Positions 33,196-40,682 of a DNA stretch of 64,000 bases are shown piece after piece. Each line of letters begins with the position of its first letter. Within the stretch, counting starts at the first letter, position 1. Both the position numbers and the translations under genes were made by a program. Below the pieces are notes generated by a model. The model was not told where the DNA came from. It saw nothing but the letters and a program-made list of their open reading frames with translations, and made no database searches. The stretch is from CAWCTD01 sp963798455. Lineage in GTDB: Bacteria; Acidobacteriota; Terriglobia; Bryobacterales; Bryobacteraceae. The stretch lies in NCBI GenBank assembly GCA_963798455.1, contig CAWCTD010000004.1, forward strand, positions 744,001-808,000. The letters run 5' to 3'.

Positions 33196-34749
33196 TCAGG
33201 CCTTGCTGGCCACCCGTGCCGCGAGCCAGTTGTCGGGCAGTAATTCCTCGAGTCGGTTTTGCGGGTGAGCCCCGATGCGAGTGAACACGTCGCGTAGATA
33301 CGCGAACGGGTCGATGTGGTGACGCTTCGTGGTGGCAATGAGACTCGTCAGCACCGCCGCCGTACGTCCGCCGTTGTCGCTGCCGAAGAAGGTCCAGTTG
33401 CGCCGTCCCACAGCCACTCCGCGCAGGCTGCGCTCGGCGCCGTTGTTGTCGATTTCCAGATCGCCGTCCTTCGCGTAGCGCACCAGCGCCTCCCAGTTGG
33501 ACAACGTGTAGGCCATGGCTTGGCCGATCGGACTCTTCGGCAACACCCGCGGCCGCTCGCGCTCTAAATACGCCTGGATGTCGTCCAGCATCGGCTGGCT
33601 CCGTTCCCGGCGTAGCGCCAGGCGCCCGGCGGCGTCCAACTGCTTTTCCCGCGCCTCGCGCTCGACGTCGTACAGCAGATGGAAGTAGGCCAGCATCACC
33701 GTCGAACGCATGATGTCGGACGACTGCGCATCGAAGTACTTGCGGCGCGCGTGCGCCATGCAAGCCACCTCCGTGATGCCGCGCTCGGTTTCCTTGTAGA
33801 TCTGGTCGTAGCCCGAGTAGGCGTCTGCCTGCAGGTATCCGTGGAAGTCCTTCAGGAACTCATCCGGCCCTTCGCGGCAGCGATTCGGGGTGTAGTCGTA
33901 CACCGTGTAGGGATGCAGCGCGTCCCCGACGTAGGTCCAGATCCGCCCGGTACGCGTGCACGGCAACTCCGGGTCCAACACCGGCACCGGCGTGTCGTCG
34001 GTCTGCACGACTTTGGAACTCAGTACCCGCTCCTTCATCAGATCGGCTAGCGGACCGACTAACTCCGCGCACTGCCGCATCCAGTCGCACATGGTCTGGC
34101 GAGACAAATCCACGCCCTGCCGGGTGAAGATCGCCTCCTGGCGGTGCAAAGGAAGATGGTCCCCGAACTTGCTCACCGCCACGTGTGCCAGCAGTCCCGG
34201 CCCGGCCAGCCCCTTCTCCACCGGCGCCGGCGGCTTTGCGGCCGTGACCACGGTGCAGCCCTTGGGGCAAGCGTACTTCTGGCAGGCTTGCTGGACGACG
34301 TGCAACGAGGCCGGCACGTACTCCAGTTGCTCGCTGATCTCCTCGCCGATGTGCCGCAGTTCCGCCTGGCACTCCGGGCACCGCCGCTGGTCGTCAGCCA
34401 GGTCATAGACTACACGGCGCCGCTCCAGCGACTGCGGCAACCGCTGCCGTCCGTGCCCCGGCGGAGATGGCCGCGGTTCGCTCGCGACCGACTTCGGCTC
34501 AGGCGGCGGCTCTTCCCCCCGGCTGGCGATCTCGGCGGCGAACAGGAACAACTGGTTCTCATCCACCCGCTCGCGCTTCTGTCCATAGCGGTGACGCAGC
34601 ATCTGCTGGAGCCAGTGCCGCACGCGCTCGAGTTCGTACTCCTTGGCCGCCAGTGCCGCCTGGGTGGCGTCCAGTTGCGCCAGGGTCCGCAGCAGCATCT
34701 GTTGCAGGGCGGCTGGGTCACTGGGCAGGTCTGGAGGGTCTGTCGCCAT
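33196..34749 (-). CDS. tnpC: IS66 transposase TnpC (copy 3)
   Basis: 517-residue transposase identical in residues to copy 2 (LLYDVEREAREK form), with an intact DDE core. Confidence 0.95.
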   Translation of the reverse strand: MATDPPDLPSDPAALQQMLLRTLAQLDATQAALAAKEYELERVRHWLQQMLRHRYGQKRERVDENQLFLFAAEIASRGEEPPPEPKSVASEPRPSPPGHGRQRLPQSLERRRVVYDLADDQRRCPECQAELRHIGEEISEQLEYVPASLHVVQQACQKYACPKGCTVVTAAKPPAPVEKGLAGPGLLAHVAVSKFGDHLPLHRQEAIFTRQGVDLSRQTMCDWMRQCAELVGPLADLMKERVLSSKVVQTDDTPVPVLDPELPCTRTGRIWTYVGDALHPYTVYDYTPNRCREGPDEFLKDFHGYLQADAYSGYDQIYKETERGITEVACMAHARRKYFDAQSSDIMRSTVMLAYFHLLYDVEREAREKQLDAAGRLALRRERSQPMLDDIQAYLERERPRVLPKSPIGQAMAYTLSNWEALVRYAKDGDLEIDNNGAERSLRGVAVGRRNWTFFGSDNGGRTAAVLTSLIATTKRHHIDPFAYLRDVFTRIGAHPQNRLEELLPDNWLAARVASKA

Positions 34750-34823
34750 CGCGCTGAGTAAGTATCTGAAACACTAACTTACTACACTTACTCTCATAAG
34801 TCAACAAAAAACAGAGGAGCATG

Positions 34824-35213
34824 CTATTGTTTTGACGCCTCCAGCTCCGCATGCGCCTCGAATGCCGCGGCGGGCAGCGCGTAGCGTTTCCGCCGTCGCC
34901 CCTTGCCGAGGTCGATGCCCTCCAGCAGCACGCCCAGCTCCCAGGCCGCGATCTCCCGCCGGCCCGTTTGGGCGAAGGGGAACTGGAAGGTGCCCGCCTC
35001 CAGCCGCTTGTACCAGATCACCCACCCATCCCGATCCCAGTACAGGATCTTCAGACGGTCGCTACGCCGGTTGCAAAACACCAGCAGGTGCCCCGAGAAG
35101 GGATTGCAGCGGATGATATGCTCGGCCATCATGGACAGACCGTCGAAGCTCCGGCGCATGTCACAGGCCACGGTGCACAAGTACACCTTGATGGCCGCCG
35201 GGAAGCTCAGCAT
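34824..35213 (-). CDS. tnpB: IS66 Orf2 protein TnpB (copy 3)
   Basis: 129-residue TnpB, the same as copies 1 and 2; it overlaps tnpA by seven bases. Confidence 0.92.
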   Translation of the reverse strand: MLSFPAAIKVYLCTVACDMRRSFDGLSMMAEHIIRCNPFSGHLLVFCNRRSDRLKILYWDRDGWVIWYKRLEAGTFQFPFAQTGRREIAAWELGVLLEGIDLGKGRRRKRYALPAAAFEAHAELEASKQ

Positions 35214-35554
35214 CCCGGCTGTTCCAGCGCCGCCAGCACCGATCGCAGGGTCGGCTCATCGACGCCTTTGGCCAGGCGCAGCCGCCGCCCGCCGGCCAGC
35301 ACCAACTCTATGCCGGCATCCGCCGAGCCCGGCTCGCCGCTGACCAGGGCGAAGCTGGCCGGCCCGTTCGCTGAGCCCCGCGGCGTTGAAGCGGGCGGAC
35401 GCTTCTCCTTCAATCGGCGCTGCCACCAGTAGAACTGGCACTCCTTCAGCTTCCGCTGCCGGCAGAAGGCCCGCGTCGACATGCCGCTCCGGGCAGCATC
35501 CCGAATGACCGCCTGCCAGTACCGCGCCTTCTCCACATCGTGCTTCTGGCTCAC
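35207..35554 (-). CDS. tnpA: IS66 accessory protein TnpA (copy 3)
   Basis: 115-residue TnpA, the same as copies 1 and 2; the GTG start follows GAGGAGGAG. Confidence 0.88.
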   Translation of the reverse strand: MSQKHDVEKARYWQAVIRDAARSGMSTRAFCRQRKLKECQFYWWQRRLKEKRPPASTPRGSANGPASFALVSGEPGSADAGIELVLAGGRRLRLAKGVDEPTLRSVLAALEQPGC

Positions 35555-35663
35555 TTCTGCTCCTCCTCGTGCCCGCGCGCGCACTCCGGGCGCACATGCA
35601 TCAACACAAGGAAGTATGACCGCTTACCTCAAAACACGGAAGATGGGTTTGCCGGACGCGTAC

Positions 35664-35746
35664 TGCTCGATTGCGTTGATGATTTGGGCCGTTACACGTT
35701 CGTATACGTCCCGTTTCTCAGATGCGGTATTCTCAGTACCAGACAT
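35664..35746 (-). pseudogene. ArdC-like antirestriction protein, first 28 codons
   Basis: From the ATG at 35746 the minus strand encodes MSGTENTASEKRDVYERVTA then QIINAIEQ, where the IS66 begins. KRDVYERVTAQIINAIE is the standard ArdC opening. Joined to the body at 33111 it gives a complete ArdC. The ATG has no strong ribosome-binding site (AAAGGACC, 10 bases upstream, is the best candidate). Confidence 0.85.
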
Positions 35747-35863
35747 CGCGTTGGTCCTTTCAACTCGGTGTTTAGGGGCCGTGCCAGATTCGCAGTCTGT
35801 CGCGGTCCCGTTTCGGTCCTGGCGTTCGAGTCCCTCGACTAATCGAACATCAGAACCGTACTC

Positions 35864-35892
35864 AGAATACACCTCACCCCTCTTAGATACAA
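35864..35892 (-). promoter_or_regulatory. Predicted promoter of the ardC operon
   Basis: On the minus strand TTGTAT (35892-35887) and TATTCT (35869-35864) are separated by 17 bp, a sigma-70-like arrangement. It would start transcription about 110 bp before ardC. The intervening IS66 would separate it from the AAA and recombinase genes. Confidence 0.5.
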
Positions 35893-35959
35893 GAGGAGAA
35901 TTGTAAAATATTGTGAGATCCTGCCACTACCTCACGACCCTTAGGTGTACTATGGAAGC

Positions 35960-36169
35960 ATGGCAAAGCGAATGCCGCCGGAAGTGCTCGAATACCTCAG
36001 GAGCATGGGTAAGAAGTACGGTGCTCAAGGTGGCAAGCGGAGTCTTGAGACCATGACGCCAGCAGAGCGCACGGCCCGCGCTAGAAAGGCATCCCTTGCC
36101 GCGGCCCAGAAGCGTACAGCCGAGCGCTTGGCAAGGGAACGGGCGGCCCGGTCCGCGAAGAAGAGGTAG
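35960..36169 (+). CDS. Small basic protein
   Basis: The 69-residue protein (MAKRMPPEVLEYLRSMGKKY, then LETMTPAERTARARKASLAA) is lysine/arginine-rich and helical. It resembles short acidobacterial and actinobacterial proteins with a KYGxxGGKxxLETMTxxER pattern. A DNA- or RNA-binding role is possible. A clear Rho-independent terminator follows at 36232. The upstream codon at 35945 is less likely. Confidence 0.6.
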   Translation: MAKRMPPEVLEYLRSMGKKYGAQGGKRSLETMTPAERTARARKASLAAAQKRTAERLARERAARSAKKR

Positions 36170-36231
36170 CGCCGCAGGGTGAGGGTCGGGAGTTGTCCGG
36201 GAGGCAGGCGCGGCGAAGGCCGGGGGGCCTT

Positions 36232-36253
36232 GGCCCTCGCGGGCCATTTTTTA
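36232..36253 (+). terminator. Rho-independent terminator
   Basis: GGCCC-TCGC-GGGCC forms a 5-bp GC stem with a 4-base loop, followed by ATTTTTT. It lies about 63 bp after the small basic-protein gene. Confidence 0.8.
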
Positions 36254-36457
36254 TTTGTCCAACGTCGCCATTTTTTTTCGTTGCTCAGTCGCCCATTCTT
36301 TTAAGTCGCTTAGGCCCCCCGACTTGACTACCTTTTTGGCGTTCCACTTGATAGAACGCGCAAACTCGGGAGTCTTGCTGGAGTAGCCGGTTGTCCGGAG
36401 CGAGCGGATGCAAGCACGGGGGGTACCCACGCTGCGAAATTACATTTGAGGGATCTC

Positions 36458-36808
36458 TCACTGAGTCGAGGGTCCCAAATTGGAGTTGCGAAGGAACTCG
36501 TATCGCTCCAATGTGGCCGCCACGAGCATCAGACTCTTGCCCCCACGATCGGACTTGCCAGGTCCCGTCCTCACCACGCTTCCTAGACAACGCATATAGA
36601 CAACACCACCGCTGGCGGAGCCCGTGGGAAAGGTGATGATGTAGTCAATCTGCTCGCCGACTTCCATGTTGAGCGATGCAGTAAACAGGACGCCCACAGA
36701 GCTCAGATTCACAGTCTCCCCGAAACTTGAGACCGCCTGGAAAGACTTCCGGACTACCTCAAGCGGAAGCCGCTCGATGAAGCGTTTTCCCCGTCTCCGT
36801 TCTGTCAC
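36458..36808 (-). CDS. PilZ-domain protein
   Basis: The 116-residue protein has the PilZ c-di-GMP pattern: RRRGKRFIERLPLEV (RxxxR region) near the start and TVNLSSVGVLFTAS ((D/N)xSxxG) in the middle. PilZ domains bind the second messenger c-di-GMP and control motility, adhesion or secretion. It is a single-domain protein. Within this mobile element it is unusual cargo and could link host lifestyle to the element. The second motif has N for D, so binding strength is uncertain. Confidence 0.75.
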   Translation of the reverse strand: MTERRRGKRFIERLPLEVVRKSFQAVSSFGETVNLSSVGVLFTASLNMEVGEQIDYIITFPTGSASGGVVYMRCLGSVVRTGPGKSDRGGKSLMLVAATLERYEFLRNSNLGPSTQ

Positions 36809-37438
36809 GCGCTACACCCACGCAGCCTCGATCCTTGCCGAGCGATCGTTGCCAGGAACCGCTGCACATGCAGATATTCTGATCCCAATCTCCGGATGAA
36901 GCAAGACCGAACCTCAAGCCGGGCTTTCTCTCTTGGAGTCCGAGACACAAGGAAGTGCGTACGCAATGGTCCTTCGTTCGGAGCAGGGTCTCGGTTTTGG
37001 CTTCTCGCCTGTCGTCGATTGCACGCCTAGCCACCTCTGTTGGGGCCGTTTTCTCACCCCGTCCATCCCTCGCGGCTCCGGTAACCCTCCAAGCGTGCAA
37101 GTCTGGACTCTTCCGGCCACAGGAAAAGCTGAAACGGCCCTGTGACCAGGCGATTGCTCCGACACCTCTCCGTCCCCTGCCTCCCTTCCTTGCCCAGTCC
37201 GCTTCCCCTCGGCAGCCGTTTCCTATCCAGCCAGCACCGGCGACGCTGCGATCCGCCGGACTGGGTTTCCAAACTGCGGCCGCTTGGGGTGGCCTTGCTC
37301 GGGGAGAGCAGGCGAGAAGAAGGGTCGTGCAACAGGATTCCACCACTGTTCCCGCTCTGAGGCCGTGCGGGGCGCGCGCTGGATCAGGACGGCGAAGCAT
37401 CCGCGGAAACAGTCGAGGCGCTGAGCGCGTGGCGGGAA
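36809..37438. other. Long intergenic region without a supported gene
   Basis: These 630 bp contain long open frames on both strands, but all look compositionally random (arginine, serine and proline rich) and lack ribosome-binding sites. I cannot support a gene here. Confidence 0.35.
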
Positions 37439-37657
37439 TCAGGCCCCGACTCTTCCAGGGCGGCCGGCCTCCGCCTCAGGCACACCGTAAAGCGCCAAAT
37501 TCCGCGCGCACCAAGCCTCGGGCGGGCAAGAGTGGCCTGTTTTCCGCGCGGCGTCCTGGGTAAGTCGTCCGCAGACGCAGCGGGGTTTCGGGGGCTGTCC
37601 GGGACCGCCTTGGTGGACCTTGCGCCTCGCCTTCCACCCCCTCGCTGTACTTCGCAC
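37439..37657 (-). CDS. Small CxCG/HxC putative zinc-binding protein, family member 1
   Basis: The 72-residue product contains PPKPRCVCGRLTQDAARKTG then HSC, a likely treble-clef-type metal site (CxC...HxC). The same motif recurs in the gene at 44120-44488 (PPKPRCTCGRFTQEAARKRG). A GTG at 37657 is the only start in reach. It may be a truncated member, because member 2 has 80 additional residues in front. Confidence 0.5.
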   Translation of the reverse strand: MRSTARGWKARRKVHQGGPGQPPKPRCVCGRLTQDAARKTGHSCPPEAWCARNLALYGVPEAEAGRPGRVGA

Positions 37658-37866
37658 CCGCGCTACTTCGGGTTCACCGACACCCTGTAGGGCTTTGGTC
37701 CCATGGAATGCACTCGAAACGTGAAGTATGATTAAAGTTGAGGGCCGAGCCCTGCGCTGAGTCGCAAACCCCGAGGTAAGGATGATCTCAAATGAATGAC
37801 TTTAAGCCTGATGACACATTTGACATCAACGCACATTTCACAAAGCTAATGAGGATTCTGCTGGAT

Positions 37867-38427
37867 ATGAGGACCCTGACAGCTCTTGTTGTGGGCATTC
37901 TCATCCTCACCGCTACCACAGTGGCGGCGGAAAACACGGGTTACATCAAGGCTCGGGGCGGACCCACGGGGGCCGGCTTGTTCGTCGATGGCAACTACAT
38001 CGGTCCGGCAGGCCGGTTTACGGTCCCTGAGAAGTACGCGGTTGAGCCGGGGGAGCACGAGATCGCCCTTAGAGACCCGCGCTACGAGGATTACAGCACC
38101 AAAGTGAGCGTCCAGCCGGGTAAGACTACGAAGATCCACTACAAGCTGAAGAAGCTCGCTCCGCCCAAAGGCCCCTTCGGGCGTGTGCGCTTCGGCGGCG
38201 GCGAGGAGGAGTCTTTCATATCGGTCACGGCAGGCGACACAGGTCCGGTATACGTCAACAACAAGTTCGCGGGATTCATCGACGAGTTGAACAACCCCGG
38301 TGGCGGCCTGCTTCTTCCGCCGGGCACGTATACGATCCGCGCCGAGTCCCAAAGGTACGGCGTTATATCTCAGACTGTCACCGTGGAAGCCAACAAGCTC
38401 ACCGTCATTCCGCTGGAGAGGAAGTAG
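37867..38427 (+). CDS. PEGA-domain secreted protein
   Basis: The product (about 186 residues from this start) has a signal peptide (RTLTALVVGILILTATTVAA). Two PEGA-like beta modules follow: GAGLFVDGNYIGPAGRFTVP with VEPGEHEIALRDPRYEDYST, and GPVYVNNKFAGFIDELN with LPPGTYTIRAESQRYGV. PEGA domains occur in surface-layer-linked proteins. In-frame ATGs at 37792 and 37849 would add 25 or 6 residues; a GAGG site nine bases before 37867 and the signal peptide favour this one. Confidence 0.75.
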   Translation: MRTLTALVVGILILTATTVAAENTGYIKARGGPTGAGLFVDGNYIGPAGRFTVPEKYAVEPGEHEIALRDPRYEDYSTKVSVQPGKTTKIHYKLKKLAPPKGPFGRVRFGGGEEESFISVTAGDTGPVYVNNKFAGFIDELNNPGGGLLLPPGTYTIRAESQRYGVISQTVTVEANKLTVIPLERK

Positions 38428-38535
38428 AGATCAGGAGTAGGCGTCCCCTTACGACCCCTCTAGCGTGAAGCGCTAATGCTCCTGCGAGGGCTGAGGCGTG
38501 TGTTGTCCGCGTTACCAGGAAGGTTTGGCGCCAGT

Positions 38536-38757
38536 TCACGGACGCACAAATCTATGTTGAGAATTGCGGCTGATAGGTCCCGACCGGCAGCGCAGGCACG
38601 GTGAAATCCCCTTTGCCTCGGGCGTTAAGTCCTCGACCACGACCGATACTCCATTTAGCCCTCTGAGAGTCTCTCGGCTGTACTTATTGTCGCCCTGTGC
38701 CGCCGCGCCCGTCGCCGCGACAAGCAAAACCGCCATGAACGACACTGCGCGTCTCAT
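38536..38757 (-). pseudogene. Truncated secreted hypothetical protein
   Basis: From the ATG at 38757 the frame encodes a signal peptide (MRRAVSFMAVLLVAATGAAA) and the opening YSRETLRGLNGVSVVVEDLT of an acidobacterial secreted family that I know from longer examples. It then becomes unconvincing (GISPCLRCRSGPISRN) and stops after 73 residues. The family members are about twice as long, so this is a 3'-truncated remnant. Confidence 0.5.
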
Positions 38758-38885
38758 TCTATCGGCCTCCCGCCCTTGTCCTCGCCCATCGTGCCTTGGC
38801 TGCCAGCTTGGAAAGCTCCACGGCTGCCGCGCTCTTCTTCTTCGCAGCCTTCGGTCAGATCCTATGCTCACCTATGGGCAGTGTC

Positions 38886-38990
38886 AAGCGCCAGGAGCCC
38901 CATGGTGCAATCGCCGCGCCTCGGGTCATACTGGCCATCCGTCCGCCCCGACCTTCGCGAAACAGACGGCCAGTCCCTTCTCCGATTAAC
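38886..38990 (+). repeat. Dispersed 105-bp repeat, copy 1
   Basis: The block GTGCAATCGCCGCGCCTCGG and the following CGCCCCGACC / ACAGACGG elements recur in order at 39499-39605 with moderate divergence. No frame is conserved, so a structured RNA or mini-element is possible. Confidence 0.5.
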
Positions 38991-39210
38991 CCCCGCCGGG
39001 CGGACGGGGTGTCGCTTCTCACCAGAGCACGGCTGCTCACCGCGGCAACTGCCGGCAAAGCGCTGAACGTGCCCAAAGCAGGCCGGGAGGTATGCAAAAA
39101 CGCCGAGTGGGAGTAAGAATGTACCAGCCGTCAGCCTTCCGACCGTAGCAGCCTGGGCACTTTAGAGATGGCATCCAACATGCTCGTGGAGACAGGAGAG
39201 TGGCACGAAT

Positions 39211-39447
39211 ATGTTCGACTGGATGATGAGAAAGTCAGATCTCAAAGAAGCGCAGCTCCGGGAAGCACGTCTTAAGCGGCTGGCGAAGGTTCTTGAAGTG
39301 CCCGATCAGGAGTCTTTCACGAACAGAGCTTTCTTGCAACCAAGGATAGGATTTGCCACAGAACCCATGGTGGGTGTAGACAGTCGTGTAGCTCGGCCGG
39401 ATGATTGGCCTGGGCTCTGCTACTCGCCTCTCCGCAAGGCGTCGTAA
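39211..39447 (+). CDS. Small hypothetical protein
   Basis: The 78-residue frame begins MFDWMMRKSDLKEAQLREAR, a believable helical start behind a GGAGAG site. The second half is of lower quality. No family is recognised; it could be a shorter real protein that was extended by decay. Confidence 0.35.
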   Translation: MFDWMMRKSDLKEAQLREARLKRLAKVLEVPDQESFTNRAFLQPRIGFATEPMVGVDSRVARPDDWPGLCYSPLRKAS

Positions 39448-39498
39448 GGCTTCGGATGCGGTGATCGGCCGGGGATCGTTACGTTGTGCTGTAAAGCC

Positions 39499-39605
39499 TC
39501 GCGCCAGCGCCCCGTGGTGCAATCGCCGGGCCGAGGGTGATACGTGGACACCCGACGCCCCGACCGTTCAGAGACAGACGGGGCATTCTGTCCCCCTAAA
39601 GCTGC
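39499..39605 (+). repeat. Dispersed 105-bp repeat, copy 2
   Basis: Second copy of the repeat at 38886-38990 (GTGCAATCGCCGGGCCGAGG, CGCCCCGACC, ACAGACGG). Its edge overlaps the 3' end of the small leftward membrane gene. A partial third block (GCATCGCCGGGCCTCGGGTG) lies at about 39903-39922. Confidence 0.5.
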
Positions 39606-39757
39606 TCAGGCGGGAAGAAAAGCCGCACCGTGCAGTACAACAGCGCAACAGCCAGGGCCCCCGCGACAACAAGGACGATTATGAGTTGCGGCAACGTGTA
39701 GGATGTCGATGCGCACTCCGCGAAGCCAGATCCCAACCGGCAACCCCAAAGGCTCAT
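39596..39757 (-). CDS. 53-residue single-span membrane protein
   Basis: The frame from ATG 39757, preceded by GGAGAGG, encodes MSLWGCRLGSGFAECASTSY, then a transmembrane helix (QLIIVLVVAGALAVALLYCT) and a short tail ending in FFPPEQL. It is small but has a good ribosome-binding site. It is another of the short membrane proteins found in this element. Confidence 0.5.
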   Translation of the reverse strand: MSLWGCRLGSGFAECASTSYTLPQLIIVLVVAGALAVALLYCTVRLFFPPEQL

Positions 39758-39962
39758 AGCCACCTCTCCATCCCGCCACCGGGCGCCAGCTTAGGCGCGA
39801 TTTCCATTTCAGACTGCCATGCCCGTCTCTAGTGTATCGCTGCCATCGCTCGTCGAGACTGTCCGGGGCGCGTCTAAACTCGCGCATCAGAGCCCCGCCA
39901 GCGCATCGCCGGGCCTCGGGTGAACCTACACCATCCCCTTATTGGCCCGCCGCGCCGCTCAA

Positions 39963-39990
39963 AACCCTTAGCTAAAAAGCTAGCGGGTTC
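39963..39990 (-). terminator. Hairpin terminator after the 175-residue gene
   Basis: On the minus strand AACCCGCTAGCT, a T-rich loop and AGCTAAGGGTT form a stem followed by TTTTG. It lies 24 bp downstream of the stop at 40014, so it is a plausible Rho-independent terminator for that gene. Confidence 0.6.
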
Positions 39991-40013
39991 GTCCGCAGGG
40001 CTTAGTTTGTCCT

Positions 40014-40541
40014 TTAGAACGGGAGGTGGCCGTATCTGTGCCAGTATTCGTCCGGGGTCATGCTCGGGGCTGGCGGGGCGGGAGGGCTGGCCTGGGGCGC
40101 GGCTGGTCGTTTGATTTCCACGTGCAAGAGCTGGGTGGGGATATCCGTCACGTCGATCTGAAGTCGCCCGCCGCGCCGCTCAAGCTCGCGCATCAACGCA
40201 GCATCGGTCGCTGGCCCGAGACCACCAGCGGTGATTGCTTCGCACCGCTCCTGTGGCTCCGGGGGTCGATCCAGGCTGATGTTGTTCAGCGTGTGCAGCA
40301 GGTTCGCCAACTCTGCCCGGACGTGCGCGACGGCTTGCGGCGTGCGGCAGTCGATCAGGTAAGACCCCACACGCTGATACTGGAGTCGGGATGGTCTGCT
40401 CTGGCCGCGAGGTAAACGGGCCTGGACCACGAGCCGAAGGGTTGTAGGGTCCTGGCGCTCGCGTAAGCGGTCCAGGGCCAGGCTGACGTGGTGCGGGCGT
40501 CCGGCGCCCTTCCTTACGCGAATGTCGAGTAGCTGTCCCAC
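40014..40541 (-). CDS. Hypothetical protein, DIRVR family member 1
   Basis: The 175-residue protein opens LLDIRVRKGAGRPHHVSLAL then DRLRERQDPTTLRLVVQARL. A short paralogous copy at 44508-44723 shares this opening. The middle is helical (ALMRELERRGGRLQIDVTD) and the C-terminus is proline-rich. No signal peptide or membrane span is present. It has its own hairpin terminator. The family is unknown to me. Confidence 0.6.
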   Translation of the reverse strand: MGQLLDIRVRKGAGRPHHVSLALDRLRERQDPTTLRLVVQARLPRGQSRPSRLQYQRVGSYLIDCRTPQAVAHVRAELANLLHTLNNISLDRPPEPQERCEAITAGGLGPATDAALMRELERRGGRLQIDVTDIPTQLLHVEIKRPAAPQASPPAPPAPSMTPDEYWHRYGHLPF

Positions 40542-40682
40542 CTAGAGCCAGTTTATCACGCAAAGTAAGTTATGGAATGGGGAGGCGAGAGGTAGCGCGG
40601 GCGCCGCTCACTGGACTTTGGAAATGAAGTCTCGCCCCGGATCACCGGTCGTCTAAAATGCTGGCGATGCTGCAAACAAGGA

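Larger units (their letters stand above)
33112..35663 (-). mobile_element. IS66-family element, copy 3 (2552 bp) in ardC
   Basis: This copy is inverted relative to copies 1 and 2. It has an 8-bp target duplication TGCTCGAT at 33104-33111 and 35664-35671. It is 22 bp longer than the other copies because its terminal 22 bp (GTACGCGTCCGGCGAACACA plus TG) is tandemly repeated at 33112-33133 and 33134-33155. The TSD lies outside the outer repeat, so the duplicated end was present at insertion or arose in the process. It splits ardC after codon 27-28. Confidence 0.95.

Noticed and set aside
36759..37400. 213-codon leftward frame
   Set aside because: Composition looks random, no ribosome-binding site, and it overlaps the start of the PilZ gene.
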